Notes under the pieces: model-generated
What the model was told of the DNA's origin: nothing
Seen by the model: only the letters and a program-made list of their open reading frames with translations
The model's database searches: none
From: Carettochelys insculpta
Lineage: Eukaryota > Chordata > Testudines > Carettochelyidae
NCBI RefSeq assembly: GCF_033958435.1
Contig: NC_134137.1
Location: 238,436,501-238,500,500 of the forward strand
Direction: 5' to 3'
Length of the DNA: 64,000 bases
Shown here: positions 53,975 to 64,000 of the stretch, in pieces
Layout of the letters: the number at the start of each line of letters is the position of its first letter
How positions within the stretch are numbered: position 1 is the stretch's first letter
Made by a program: the position numbers and the translations under genes

Positions 53975-54941
53975 ATGGGAAGGTGTGGACTTCAGTGGAA
54001 GGATAAAATAGGTAATAAAGCTCACTCAATTCTGGCAAACATGCCCAATGCCTGGAAAAAGACTATTCCTCCTCTAGGCAGCGTAGAGACAATTAGGTCT
54101 TCGTGTAAATGGGATCTAACAAATCCCAACATAACTAAATGCAAAGAAGGATTAGTGACAGACAGCCATAAACAATGTTCCTGCATTGACACCAATTTGC
54201 AGTATAAAATCCAGGAGGGGAATGTAAGCATTGCCATATATTCAAATGGGCAATTTTATTCTAAAACTCAATTAATAAGGTTACACACACCAGTAAAAAG
54301 TGTATTTATTAATCTAAAATGCAAAGATGGTTATCAACAGTGGTATAATGCTTCTGGGAAGGTAAATAGTTTATGCAGCTTAGTGGTTTCATATTAATAA
54401 AACAAGTTGTATAGGTTGGTTTAATACTACACTAAAAGTAAATTATTCTAAAATGTAAATTATTGCTGGAACATTTGGATCCTGATATCAAAACAGGTAT
54501 TAATATTGCCAAAGCCATATAGCAGCAAAATAGAACCCATAGTCGTAAAACAAAATTCAAAAAGGTTAATCGTTGCACACCCACAGTATGCATTAAAAAA
54601 GATAACTGTAAACTTGCAACTTTCCATAAAGGATATACAGATGTGGTCCTTTAATAGCACCATTGTTGCAAGGATGGGATACATGGGTAAGGGATGTGTT
54701 ATCTGCTGTAAAAAGGAAAAAACAAAATTTAAAAGCAAAAATTTTAGGTGGGGCAGGCACAGGACTGGAAATCATAAATACCTTAAATGCGAAGTCATTG
54801 GCCCAAAAATTAAGTAATATGGGCCATAAGCTGTCATCACTAAAAGAACCTTTGTCAGATTCCCTTAACAAAATAGCAAAATTCAATTATAAGTCTATTA
54901 CCACTTTGGTAAATTGGTACCAAAATCAAGAGAGAGATTGA
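53975..54941 (+). pseudogene. Retroviral envelope-like remnant
   Basis: The frame 53975-54397 (140 codons) has many Cys and N-x-S/T sites, fitting a surface subunit. The frame 54663-54941 begins VRDVLSAVKRKKQN, a basic segment of furin-site type, followed by a Gly/Ala-rich stretch (ILGGAGTGLEII) and a heptad-like region, fitting the start of a transmembrane subunit. Stops and frame changes separate the pieces, and no membrane anchor is found before 55140. Assignment is by composition and order; I do not place it in a genus. Confidence 0.55.
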
Positions 54942-55235
54942 AATAAAATCATAAAGGCCATAAACAAATTTCAATATAATACTTCATGGGGGTTAAGATG
55001 CATCCAAATTCAATCGTGGTTACAATTTGTTATGCAAAATATTGTTAAATCAGGTTTCAAAAAAATTCTCCCATTAAAAATAAAAGGCTTAATTTTAAAA
55101 GATGTAACCCCTTTTAAAAAGAAACATCAAAATTTGTAAAAAATGGTAAACTTTAACTTTAATCCTAAATTGTCCCAAATTACTACCCACCTTCTAACTA
55201 TAAAAAAGGCTAAGCCCCAATGAATTATTTTCAAA

Positions 55236-55395
55236 AGAGCCCCACCTACACCACTTTTTTCTTTCGAAAGAATCTCTTCTGAAAAAAGATTATGCAAATG
55301 AAGCACAAGATATGTAAATAGGTGCCTCATTTGCATTTTCAAATTCCCTCATTTGCATTCCTCTTTTGAAAGAAGAATGCAAGAGTGGGTACAAC
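55236..55395. mobile_element. MITE fragment with TTTCGAAAGAA motifs
   Basis: CTTTCGAAAGAATCTCTTCT, ATTATGCAAATGAAGCAC and CATTTGCATTCCTCTTTTGA recur in the style of Harbinger-type MITEs, but no terminal GGCYRYGTCTAC is present, so it is a fragment. Confidence 0.45.
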
Positions 55396-55851
55396 CTCTG
55401 TGTTTTAGCAGCTTTAAAGCATGAACTCTTTGCATCTCAACTTCTCCTGTCATTACATATTACCAGACATCCTTCCATAATTTCCCATAGCTTTGAAATT
55501 ATAAACAGACAAAAAGCTTAAAACATATTACACAAAAAAGTTATTAAAAAGGTGCTTTCTACCAAGCTTTTTTATGAGCCAGAACAGCAGGGGTTAAACA
55601 CTGCAGAGGGGATGGCGGACAGCCTATATTCCCATTAAATTCCTCTGAGTTTAAGTGCCTCATTGAAACCGTGAGTCACAACAATCACACCTCATCCAGA
55701 GAATGAAGAAGGTTTGCAGATTAAGATGGAAGCAACGAAAAATCCTTATTAATAATCTTGTTACAAGAATAACACTGTGCTCAAAGGTCAGAGAGCTTTA
55801 AGAAGGTACCTGACCTGAGAAATTTCAGTTTACTAATAAATACAGCTTGTA

Positions 55852-56286
55852 GGCTGGGTCTACATGTGCCCCTTCCTTTCGAAAGGGGCATGTTAATGAG
55901 TAGGTTCGAAATATGCTAATGAGGCGTTGCAATGAATATGCAGCACCTCATTAGTATAATGGCAGCTGCGGCGATTCGAAAGTGTGGCTTTTCAAATTGC
56001 GTGCCGCCCGTGGAGATGGGACCTTCTGAAAGACCCCCCCAAGTTTTCAAAAGCTCTTTTTCCTATTTGGTGATCGGAAGAAGGGCTTTTGAAAACTAGG
56101 GGGGGTCCTTTCGGAAGGTCCCATCTCCACGGGTGGCGCGATTTGAAAAGCCGCACTTTCAAATTGCCGCAGCCGCCATTATGTTAATGAGGTGCTGCAT
56201 ATTCATTGCAATGCCTCATTAGCATATTTTGAATGTGCTCATTAACATGCCCCTTTTGAAAGGAAGGGGCACATGTAGACCCAGCC
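55852..56286. mobile_element. Palindromic MITE D (435 bp)
   Basis: Starts GGCTGGGTCTACATGTGCCC and ends GGGCACATGTAGACCCAGCC, a perfect 20-bp inverted terminus. The duplication GTA is at 55849-55851 and 56287-56289. The arms continue (CTTTCGAAAGGGGCATGTTA; CATTAGCATA; GGTCCCATCTCCACGG) to a short loop near 56065. Different from C in sequence but the same architecture. Confidence 0.92.
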
Positions 56287-56289
56287 GTA

Positions 56290-57581
56290 GTGAAAACATA
56301 AACAGAACCTGAGGGTGTGGCTAGGTCATTAAGAATTGACTGAAAGGTAAATGTGTTTCAGCCATCCCACCAGGCATCACCCACTGTGATTCATTTCCCT
56401 AGGGGACTCCTGGGAGACCTGATTTGAGTAACAGTTATCTCTTCTTCATCCACCCACCTGCCACACATTGGGGAAGCAGCAGAAGCAGCAGCCCCCCCAT
56501 CCACCCCCAAAAAGTGAGCAAAACTTCTAAGCCAGCCAGGGAATCATGAAGACAGGAAGACCAACTGCTGGAAGGGGAGGGCCACAATTAAAAGGTTCCT
56601 ACCTCAAAACTCAAGTGTCATACCCCACTCCCCAGTTTGTAGCCCAGTGTTTCTTCTTCGTCCCACAGTGAAGCTTAGGAGGAAAAGGGGGTGAGGGTGG
56701 ACCCAGATCTGCTCCCCACTGACACACACCCAGATAGCAGGGTTACTCCAAATCCCAATCAGTCAGCATTCTCTCTCTCCTCCCACAAATGCCAGCCAGC
56801 CAGAACAGAGAGAATCTACTTACGCTTCTTCAACCCTCAGCCATCCACCCTCAGCCTCTTCTAGCATAGCCTACCCCACTCTCTTCCCATAGGGCTTCTG
56901 CAGGAGGACCCTCTGTCCCAGGGAGAATGGGGATCCCCTGCCCTGGGCATCCACCTTGCAGCTTCTCCCACCAGAGCAGAGACGGAGACTTACCTGAGAC
57001 GGATTAAGTGCTGCTGTGCTCCCTCCTGGGTTTCCCTTCCTGACTGGCCTGCGGATAGAGTCAGATGAGTCTCTTTATGTGCACACCCTAGGCACATCAC
57101 CTTGGGCAACAGCCTTGGTCACTAGGGATGGCAGATACCCCATAAATACTGTATTTGAATGAAAAAATGTTGATACAAGTATTTAAAAGCTATTGAAAAG
57201 GTTCTTCTTGGGCAGGGTCATTGTGCTTGTTGGTTTTTTGAAAAACATTGTCACTGCATGATGACTGGATAACAGCACGTGCAGCCGTGCTTCAGCAGAT
57301 TGGAAGACTGGCTTGTGGGGTGAGGAAAGTAGTGAGTAACTAAATACTTTTGCAAATGGTAGGTGAGTAACATATACGGTATTTTCTAAAAAAATACTTA
57401 AGTGAAAGTACAAGTTTCATGAATGTTAGTTACTTGAATAAAGTACAAATCCTGAGAAAATGTACTTGGGCAGTGTGATGAAGTATTTCTTCTTTACACC
57501 TCTGCTAAGAAGAGATCAGGGATTTAGGACTGACGATACAGGAAATCCCTGTGCCTTAAATATTGAGTCTGTTCTGGTAAG
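56290..57581. other. Unassigned stretch
   Basis: No gene, tandem repeat or element ends recognised. Confidence 0.35.
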
Positions 57582-57682
57582 GCAATGGTCTGAAGAAGTG
57601 GGTCTGTCCCACGAAAGCTCATCACCTAATAAATTATTGTGTTAGTCTTTAAAGTGCTACTGGACTGCTTTATTGTTTTGAT
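57582..57682 (+). mobile_element. Penelope-type 3' tail fragment
   Basis: TCTGAAGAAGTGGGTCTGTC, CACGAAAGCTCATCACCTAA and GTTAGTCTTTAAAGTGCTAC have the same plan as the Penelope tails at 11934-12055 and 27675-27780 (GAAGTGGGTC, ACGAAAGCTCAT, GTTAGTCT-TA-AGGTGC). No coding part is attached. Confidence 0.65.
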
Positions 57683-57845
57683 AGGAAATCCCTGTGTCAG
57701 GAATTCATGCTAAGTGGGATTTTATTTGGAAGGGTGTCACAAGGTAGCTGGTCCCTGTGGATAGGATAAACATGGCTCCTCAGAACCAGAGCAGCTGAGT
57801 TCAGTCCAGCCAGTTAAAGAGGGCTGAACAACACCAGCACCCATA

Positions 57846-58556
57846 AGCTGTGTCTACACATGCACGCTACTTCGAAGTAGCGGCACTAACTTCGAAATAG
57901 CGTCCATCACAGCTACACGTGTTGGGCGCTATTTCGATGTTAACATCGACGTTAGGCGGCAAGACGTCGAAGCCACTAACCCCATGAGGGGATGGGAATA
58001 GCGCCCTACTTCGATGTTCAACGTCGAAGTAGGGACCGTGTAGTCATTGCGCTTCTCGCAACATCGAAATAGCGGGGTCCGCCATGGCGGCCATCAGCTG
58101 AGGGGTTGAGAGACGCTCTCTCTCCAGCCCCTGCGGGGCTCTATGGTCACCGTGTGCAGCAGCCCTTAGCCCAGGGCTTCTGGCTGCTGCTGCTGCAGCT
58201 GGGGATCCATGCTGCATGCACAGGGTCTGCAACCAGTTGTCGGCTCTGTGGATCTTGTGCTGTTTAGTGCAACTGTGTCTGGGAGGGGCCCTTTAAGGGA
58301 GTGGCTTGCTGTTGAGTCCGCCCTGTGACCCTGTCTGCAGCTGTGCCTGGCACCCTTATTTTGATGTGTGCTACTTTGGCATGTAGACGTTCCCTCGCTG
58401 CGCCTATTTCGATGTGGTGCTGCCCAACGTCAATGTTGAACATCGACGTTGCCAGCCCTGGAGGGCGTGTAGACGTTATTCATCGAAATAGCCTATTTCG
58501 ATGTCGCCACATCAAAATAGGCTACTTCGATGTAGGCTTCACGTGTAGACGTAGCC
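57846..58556 (+). mobile_element. Harbinger MITE A4 (711 bp)
   Basis: Starts AGCTGTGTCTACACATGCAC and ends TCACGTGTAGACGTAGCC. The duplication ATA is at 57843-57845 and 58557-58559. Removing it joins CACCCATAAAGGGCTGCTG, which parallels CCTATAAAGGGCTGTTAG of the 3' LTR at 62132, so the insertion point is confirmed by the other LTR copy. Confidence 0.92.
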
Positions 58557-58924
58557 ATAAAGGGCTGCTGAGAAGCAGCTGGTAGATGGATGGAGACAAA
58601 CAGTGCCATGGGGAGGGAAAGCAACACTGGAGTGGAGTGAGCCCCTTGGGGTGGAGTTGCTCCAATAAGGGAGCCAGAGTTAACTACAACTGCACTATTG
58701 CCAAGGAACAGGAGTGCCGGAGACCCTTCAGAGTAGTTGCCCTGAAGCCAAAGAGTAAAGAATGAGCTAAGACTCTGTTTGTTTGCTAATCTCCATCAAG
58801 GAAATAAACAGTCTTGCAAAAAGCTAGACAGGGCAGCATATGCTTGGCACTGAATAGACATCTGACCCAGTGACACGTGATACCAGAAGTTAGGTTGCCA
58901 AGCTGCCCTGGAATAAGGGGAAAG

Positions 58925-59700
58925 ATGGAGGCAGTTAATGGCAGGATAGCAGCAGCAAACCAGGCCCTGCTGATACAAGTGATGGAAAACCAACAGAAAC
59001 AGCGGGAGGCCCAGTTTGCTGCACAGCAGCAGAGGTGACAGGAACTTATCTCCAAAAACAGGACTGAACATAAAAAAGTGGAGGCTGAGCCACATCTGGT
59101 GACCCTGCTCCTGTTGGGACAGGGGCTGGTTGATCCCAGCCCTGTAGAAGCTTGGAACAGAAGATGATGCTGTGGTCACTTTCTGAACATTTGCCTAGGT
59201 GACAAAAGTAGTAGACTGTATGGTGTTGACTGGGGGTAGCTACATAGCACCTTCCTGGTGGGTGAGGTGCAGGCAGCTTACATAGCGGTAAGAGATAAGC
59301 CAGGGAACTCCAATCCAGTGGTGAAGGCTGCCATCCTGGACTGATTATGGCTGAATTCTGAGGCATATAGACACAGGTTGTGTGTAGTACCATTCCCACA
59401 AGGTGCCTGATGGCTGGAGCCCAGTAATTATTCTACCTTGTGACACTGAAGCTCTGCCCCGAGACAGTTCAGTGAAGAAAGTCTTGGATCAGATCATGTT
59501 GGAGCACTTACTGAAAGTTCTACGCAGGGGGACACAGAGCTGGCTTTAGTGGTGGAAGGGGTGGAAAAATCTGAAGCCGAATTTGATGAGAAAGGAGACA
59601 AGTGGCCAGGGCACTATTGTAAACAGAAGAATTCACTGGGGGAAGCTCACAGTGGAGAAAGACCCTGAGTGACCAAAACTCAGTGATACACAGGACCTAA
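58925..59700 (+). pseudogene. Gypsy gag-like fossil
   Basis: The ATG at 58925 opens MEAVNGRIAAANQALL and a Gln-rich coil (NQQKQREAQFAAQQQR), then a stop. Later pieces include GEVQAAYIAV near 59262, SEAYRHRL near 59358 and LDQIMLEHLLKVLR near 59485-59530. This series (Gln-rich start, GEAQAAY-like, AYRxRF-like, QxxLExFLxxLP-like) is the capsid layout of Gypsy elements related to SCAN domains. Many stops; a fossil. Confidence 0.6.
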
Positions 59701-60239
59701 AAAGGACACAGATAGCCACACAGTTAATTGCAGGTATTGGTGAGAGGGAACCAGAGGGTGCCGTGATTTGCTTTATGTGTAACCAGTCAGTCACAGTAAA
59801 ACTGCAGGTAGCAGAAGTTAGGGTGTGGGAACAGTAGATGAGGGATTTTTAGACTCAACTTGTGGCTGCACACTCGTTTAGGAAGAACAAGTAAGGTAAG
59901 CAGCTTAGACCAGCTCCTCACTGAATCCATGGAAGGACTTGCATCTCTCCCACTGCAGAAGTTGAGCTGGTGTTTTGGGGTCAAAGAGCTGGATTGAGCA
60001 CTGCCATGGGCAGAGAGGCCTGTCTTTGTCCACAGTTTTATGGTGAAACTGGATGGAGTTCCTAACTCTCAAACAACGAGGGCTAGAAAACCATCCCAGG
60101 ATCAGAAGATTTGACATTTACTAGGAAAAGAAAGAAGAGAATTAGAGACTGGAGTAAAGATGGCAAAGGGAGACCAAGGGAGAGGTTGCAATCTTCCCTA
60201 AGGACTCGGGGATTAGCTTAGAAAGTATCATTGATCTGG

Positions 60240-61136
60240 AGGACAGGCTGGTTTGTACTTTCAGCAAGTTCGCAGATGACACTAAGTTGGGGGAAAGAGG
60301 TAGATACGCTGGAGGGTAGGGATAGGATCCAGCATAGCTTAAATAAATTATAGAGTTGGTCCAAAAATTTGTTGCTTAGCATGGACAAGTACACAGTCCT
60401 GTTCTTATGACTGAAGAATCCCAAACACTGCTCCAGCTTGCGGACTCACAGGTTAGGCAGCAGTTGTATAGAAAAAGCCTTGGGGATTACAGTAAATGAG
60501 AAGCTGGGTGAGAGTCATCAGTGTGTTCCTGTTGGCAAGAACACTAAGGCGTACTGGGCTGCATTAGTAGGAGCACTGCCAGGAGACTGAGGGAAGTGAT
60601 TATTCCCATCTATTTGACACTGGGAAGGCCACATCTGGAGCAGCGTGTTCAGCTTTGGGTTCCCTACCACAGAAAGGATGTGGGCAAATTGGAGAGAGAC
60701 CACCAGAAGTCAACAACAATGATCAGGGGCTGGAGCACATGACAGAGGACCAGGGAACTGGCCTTATTTAGTCTTCAGAAAAGTGAGCAGGAATTTGATA
60801 GCTACTTTTAACGACTTGAAGGGGGTTTACAAAGAGGATGGAGCCAATCTGTTCTCAGTAGTGGGAGATAACAGAACAAGAAGCAACAGTTTCAAGTTGC
60901 AATAGGGGAGATCTAGATTGGATATTAGGAAAATCTATTTTGATAGGAGCGTGGTGAGGCACTGGAATGGGCTGGCCAGAGAGGTGGTGGAATCTCCATC
61001 TTTAGAAGTTTTTAAGGCATGTCTTGACAAAGCCCTGGATGGAATTATTTTAATGGGATTGGTCCTGCTTTGAGCAGAGTACTGGACTAGGTGACCTCCT
61101 GAGGTCTCTTCCAACCCTAATCTTTGATGATTCTAT
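60240..61136 (+). mobile_element. CR1 LINE 3' fragment, plus strand
   Basis: [13 protein letters not shown] coding sense (AAGTTCGCAGATGACACTAA, 60269) leads into decayed ORF2 C-terminus (GKATSGAACSALG-type region) and the 3' UTR GAGTACTGGACTAGGTGACC with the tail TGATGATTCTATA at 61123-61136. It is the ATTCTATGATTCTA-tail subfamily, like 22588-24190. It interrupts the Gypsy remnant. Confidence 0.85.
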
Positions 61137-61231
61137 ATTAAGAGGTGGACAATGTAAGCACCTCATGGGGGAAAGTCATCACCCACCTGGTTAGCTCACG
61201 CTCAGGTGAAGTTTGAGGAGGAAAAGCAGCA

Positions 61232-61792
61232 ATGCTTATCTTTGCAGGAAGAATTAATACAGGCCCATTTGAAGAAAACTCAGGAGGGTATCTCAGAGAC
61301 CTAGATCAAGTCCCAGGCTCAGCAAGCTGTTGTAGACACCCACATGTGAACCCTGGCTTGGTGGGACACTGGGGGTCAGACACGAATGAAATCTCAAATG
61401 ATCCGGGGGGACCCCAAATAAAATCCCAAATTCAACAGGGTACCACGCAGGCTGTGGCTGAAATACCGGTAAAACACACCTGCCTGAGGACACAGACAGG
61501 ACTACACTACCAACAGAAAGAGGTCACCATTGCAAGGAAAAAGGTATCAAAGATGTCTTTTATAGTTCTCCTACAAAAGCCTGGTGAGCTCCTAGAACAA
61601 CTGGAGTTAGTGGAAAGCAAACTGCAGAACCTCAAGTTCAAGAAAGAGCAACTGACTGCTGATCTGCAGTTCACGGAGGAGATCAGAGAATGTTTACTCC
61701 CCTTTGCTCATGAACTTGAGCCTGAAGTAGAGAATCCACATGCAGAGATGAAAAAGCCTATTTACAAAGTGACTCCAAAATCTAGGAGATAG
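61232..61792 (+). other. Unassigned 186-codon open frame with coiled-coil end
   Basis: Residues 100-160 (LLEQLELVESKLQNLKFKKE, QLTADLQFTEEI) look like a coiled coil; the N-terminal half is low in hydrophobics and lacks known motifs. An overlapping frame upstream (FEEEKQQCLSLQEELIQAHL, 61210-61290) is also coil-like, which suggests one older reading frame broken by a shift. It lies between a CR1 fragment and the 3' LTR, so it may be part of the retroelement or an unrelated pseudogene. Confidence 0.3.
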
Positions 61793-62041
61793 AGATAAGA
61801 TTGTGCAAGGACCACAGCATGGGACGTGTGGGAAACGATCACTGAAATGTTGATATTTGGGTAAATCACAAAGGGGAATATTTGGAAGGATTAAGAAAAA
61901 CTGTCAGTCCCTGACAAGGTGTAAAGTAAATGCTGCTGCAGAATGTTGAGGCACAACAGTTTCTGCACTGAGTTTTGGGAGGCCACTCTGCAAGAAGGAA
62001 AATATATATAAATTTTTTCACCTGGAAAGGGGTGCAGGGAA

Positions 62042-62175
62042 AGTCACAGAGTACCTGGTCCTTGTGAACAGCCTAAACCCAGTGTTCTGGATGCAAGTGC
62101 ATCCAGTTCAGCAAAATAAAGAGTGCTTGGCCTATAAAGGGCTGTTAGGATAGGTACGGAGACAGACAATCCTGG
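62042..62175 (+). repeat. Gypsy 3' LTR, truncated
   Basis: Aligned with 57735-57845 plus 58560-58610: AGTCACAGAGTACCTGGTCC, CATCCAGTTCAGCAAAATAA and TATAAAGGGCTGTTAGGATA. Similarity fades after CGGAGACAGACAATCC. Confidence 0.55.
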
Positions 62176-62548
62176 CTCGTGTTCCCTCTATTTTTTTCCA
62201 CCCATGGGCAGAATAAATTCTGTTATGTGCTCCAAAGCACGTGTGGATGTGCACCTCCAAAAGAAACACATGCTGTCTATTGTGGGTGGTTGCGGGTGCT
62301 TTGCAACTCAGCTGAGTGGCACCTGAATCTCTCCTGGTTGGCCATCCAGGCACTCAACTCCCAGCCCCAGAGCCAGAGGGTAAGGAATGAGGGAAGATTG
62401 GTTTTTCTTTTGTTTGTTTGTTTGATTTGGTAACTTAACGTTAAGTAAATGAACCTCCTTGTGATAGATTGGGTGCAGCCGTGAAGGCTCTGTTAGCCGA
62501 TGGCCAAGGATGTTTGGTGAGGTGCCAGCTATGCCCGTTTTATACCAT

Positions 62549-62722
62549 CCGTGACTTTAACTGCTAGAGCTCAGAGCCCCTTCGCAGTGGGCAGTCAACA
62601 CTGACTGACAGGTGCCCCAATGGCAGCACTAAGAGCCTTTCCACACCCGTGACTTTAACTGCTAGAGCTCAGAGCCCCTTCGCAGTGGGCAGTCAGGATT
62701 GACTGACAGGAGCCCCAAGAGT
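62549..62722 (+). repeat. 98-bp tandem duplication
   Basis: CCGTGACTTTAACTGCTAGA...GGGCAGTCA occurs at 62549 and again at 62647, with about 75 bp matching and few differences. Confidence 0.85.
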
Positions 62723-64000
62723 TTGCCCCGTGGAGGCGGCACAACTCAACGCTAGGCTCTTAGTACTCTCACCTAATGGCCAGGCTTTATAGCCAAAACG
62801 GCTGAGGTTCTTTAATTGTGTTGGCTGCTTTACAGTAAACCAGAGAAACAAGTCAGGCTTATGCACAAATGGTTACCAAAATTTATTAAACTAGATTCTA
62901 ATCATGTGGTTACAAAATTGCTAGTGCCTACTTATTTAAATGTAGAGATGTTACACACACAAACAAGTTACAAAACTGAAGCCACCATCCCAAAGAAAGA
63001 AAACAAAGTATAGAGCTCTATTTCAAAATATGTGTACACTAAAGATAGGAGATCAGGTGTGGGTGCTTCTTACCCTCCTTGCATCTCTCGATTCCAGCGG
63101 TGCCAAGCCAGGATCGGTCACTCAATTCCGCGGAAAGACGAATAAGGGACAAGGCTCAGGGACCCTCTTAGCTACAGAAGCCTTGGGAGGCTGTCACTTA
63201 CCTGACCAGCAGATAGATAGTGAAAAGCACTCAAAAACCATGGTGCTGTAGGTCCCATACTTATACCTCTGTACTCCTTTATTCTCTTTCTCCTTTCTTA
63301 TGCAAAATTGGGGCTGGTCTGTCTGGGCGACGCCAGCTCTTGCAAGAGTAGTTTACACTTGCAAGGGAGAGAAACAGTAAGTTTCGACTACTGGACATTC
63401 CTTTTATTAAGGTAAATATTTTCCCACCTAGGATGTTGGTGTGCGTGCATCACGTTATTTAGTAGGGGCTAAGAGGCATGTCTGTCACAGCTTCTCTGTC
63501 TGCTGTGAGCCTAATCGTTGTATATGTTCCCAGAGGCACATTGTAGCAGCACACCTGTGCTTCTCACAGCTTCAAAGGCTGTGCTGGAATTTATGTTAAG
63601 TGCCCTGTTGTTTTGGCTCCCTTGTGTTCCCAGCAATGCTGGTCTGAGAGGGGGCTGGCTGTCTGGCTACAGGCTCTGAAGCTAGGGAGAAATCCATCCT
63701 TGTGACAAATGGGTACAGTCCTGTAGCCTTACCTAATGAGGTGTGGCACTGAAATCACCTGACTAAGTGCTGCAGTATCAGGCCTTGCAGTCAGTATGAT
63801 GCCTACTCCCCTCTTCCCGCCCCAGCCACCGGCCTATCCTGTTCCATCATACTTGAAGCAATGGTGGGAATGGCAGAGCAGCCAGGGCGCTGCCAGCTGC
63901 CATGGTTTTATCGTCAACATGTTATCTAGAGCAACATTTCTCAAATGCAGCCAGCGGGGATTGGTGTCCTGTGGCACACGTTGCCTCCATGGGGCTTCCA
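62723..64000. other. Unassigned end of window, possible reverse LTR
   Basis: On the minus strand a TGTCACAAGGATGGATTTC start lies at 63709, and CCAATCTATCACA could end it near 62460, giving a TG...CA unit that would include the tandem duplication. No target duplication is found, so this is tentative. No gene is seen. Confidence 0.25.

Larger units (their letters stand above)
51360..55140 (+). mobile_element. Endogenous retrovirus remnant, internal part
   Basis: Ordered retroviral remains: RNase H-like (51783-52370), integrase (52575-53370) and envelope-like (53975-54941). Gag, protease and the polymerase are absent between the primer site and 51783, where half of a MITE sits instead. No 3' LTR is seen. 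All frames are broken. Vertebrate class I-like affinity is a guess from the primer site and integrase. It is an old, non-functional copy. Confidence 0.75.
57735..62175 (+). mobile_element. Ty3/Gypsy-like LTR retrotransposon remnant
   Basis: The 5' LTR-like start TGTCACAAGGTAGCTGGTCC (57735) is matched at 62042 by AGTCACAGAGTACCTGGTCC, and the similarity continues over about 120 bp through TATAAAGGGCTG. Between them are a gag-like fossil (58925-59700), a CR1 insertion (60240-61136) and an unassigned frame (61232-61792). MITE A4 is inserted in the 5' LTR. The pol region is essentially lost. Confidence 0.6.

Noticed and set aside
50560..64000. Further GALNT catalytic exons
   Set aside because: I looked for the conserved glycosyltransferase and lectin blocks on the plus strand and found none.
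1..64000. CRISPR arrays, operons, bacterial-type promoters or phage genes
   Set aside because: All repeats are eukaryotic transposon termini, minisatellites or tandem tails; nothing prokaryotic is visible.

Overview
This is a stretch of animal nuclear DNA, most likely from a turtle; a crocodilian is the second choice. I see one short piece of a probable host gene. Almost everything else is transposable-element sequence: DIRS-type tyrosine-recombinase retrotransposon, hAT, PIF/Harbinger and Tigger-like DNA transposons, CR1 LINEs, Penelope-like elements with a GIY-YIG endonuclease, a Ty3/Gypsy remnant, an endogenous retrovirus remnant, a solo LTR and tRNA-derived SINEs. Abundant CR1 together with DIRS, Penelope and many palindromic Harbinger MITEs fits non-avian sauropsids. 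The species assignment is inference.

Layout. 1-5125: 3' part of a decayed DIRS element, apparently sitting in an hAT whose right end reaches 5844. 6244-10400: an older tRNA-related repeat split by a 3.9-kb two-gene Harbinger (H1, 6367-10302). 10437-12055: Penelope copy. 13860-21832: one hAT transposon with an 8-bp target duplication, broken up by a CR1 fragment, a 725-bp Harbinger MITE (A1) and a 4-kb autonomous-type Harbinger (H2). 22588-24190: reverse CR1. 24782-26128: nested Tigger-like elements. 27076-28710: SINE and reverse Penelope copy. 28815-29003: 47-bp minisatellite. 29052-33780: Harbinger H3 with MITE A2 nested in it. 34564-38857: Harbinger H4 with MITE B nested in it. 39318-42365: small MITEs. 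42861-45872: CR1 with an uninterrupted 937-codon frame. 46751-47461: MITE A3. 47983-48661: solo LTR. 49703-49917: probable first coding exon of a GALNT8-like glycosyltransferase. 50870-55140: retrovirus remnant. 55852-56286: palindromic MITE D. 57735-62175: Gypsy remnant carrying MITE A4 and a CR1 fragment. The last 1.8 kb has only a local duplication and a doubtful LTR.

How the parts work together. The four long Harbingers each carry a DDE transposase and a separate Myb/SANT-like protein in convergent orientation. In the PIF/Harbinger superfamily both proteins are needed for transposition. The transposase gene has an intron at the same place in all four copies. The 711-725-bp A MITEs keep both ends of the H2/H3 type plus the first transposase codons, so they are internal-deletion derivatives mobilised in trans. 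Insertion boundaries with 3-bp duplications can be read directly and give a relative order of insertions. I found no new kind of system. The most informative content is this nested, partly recent transposon community.
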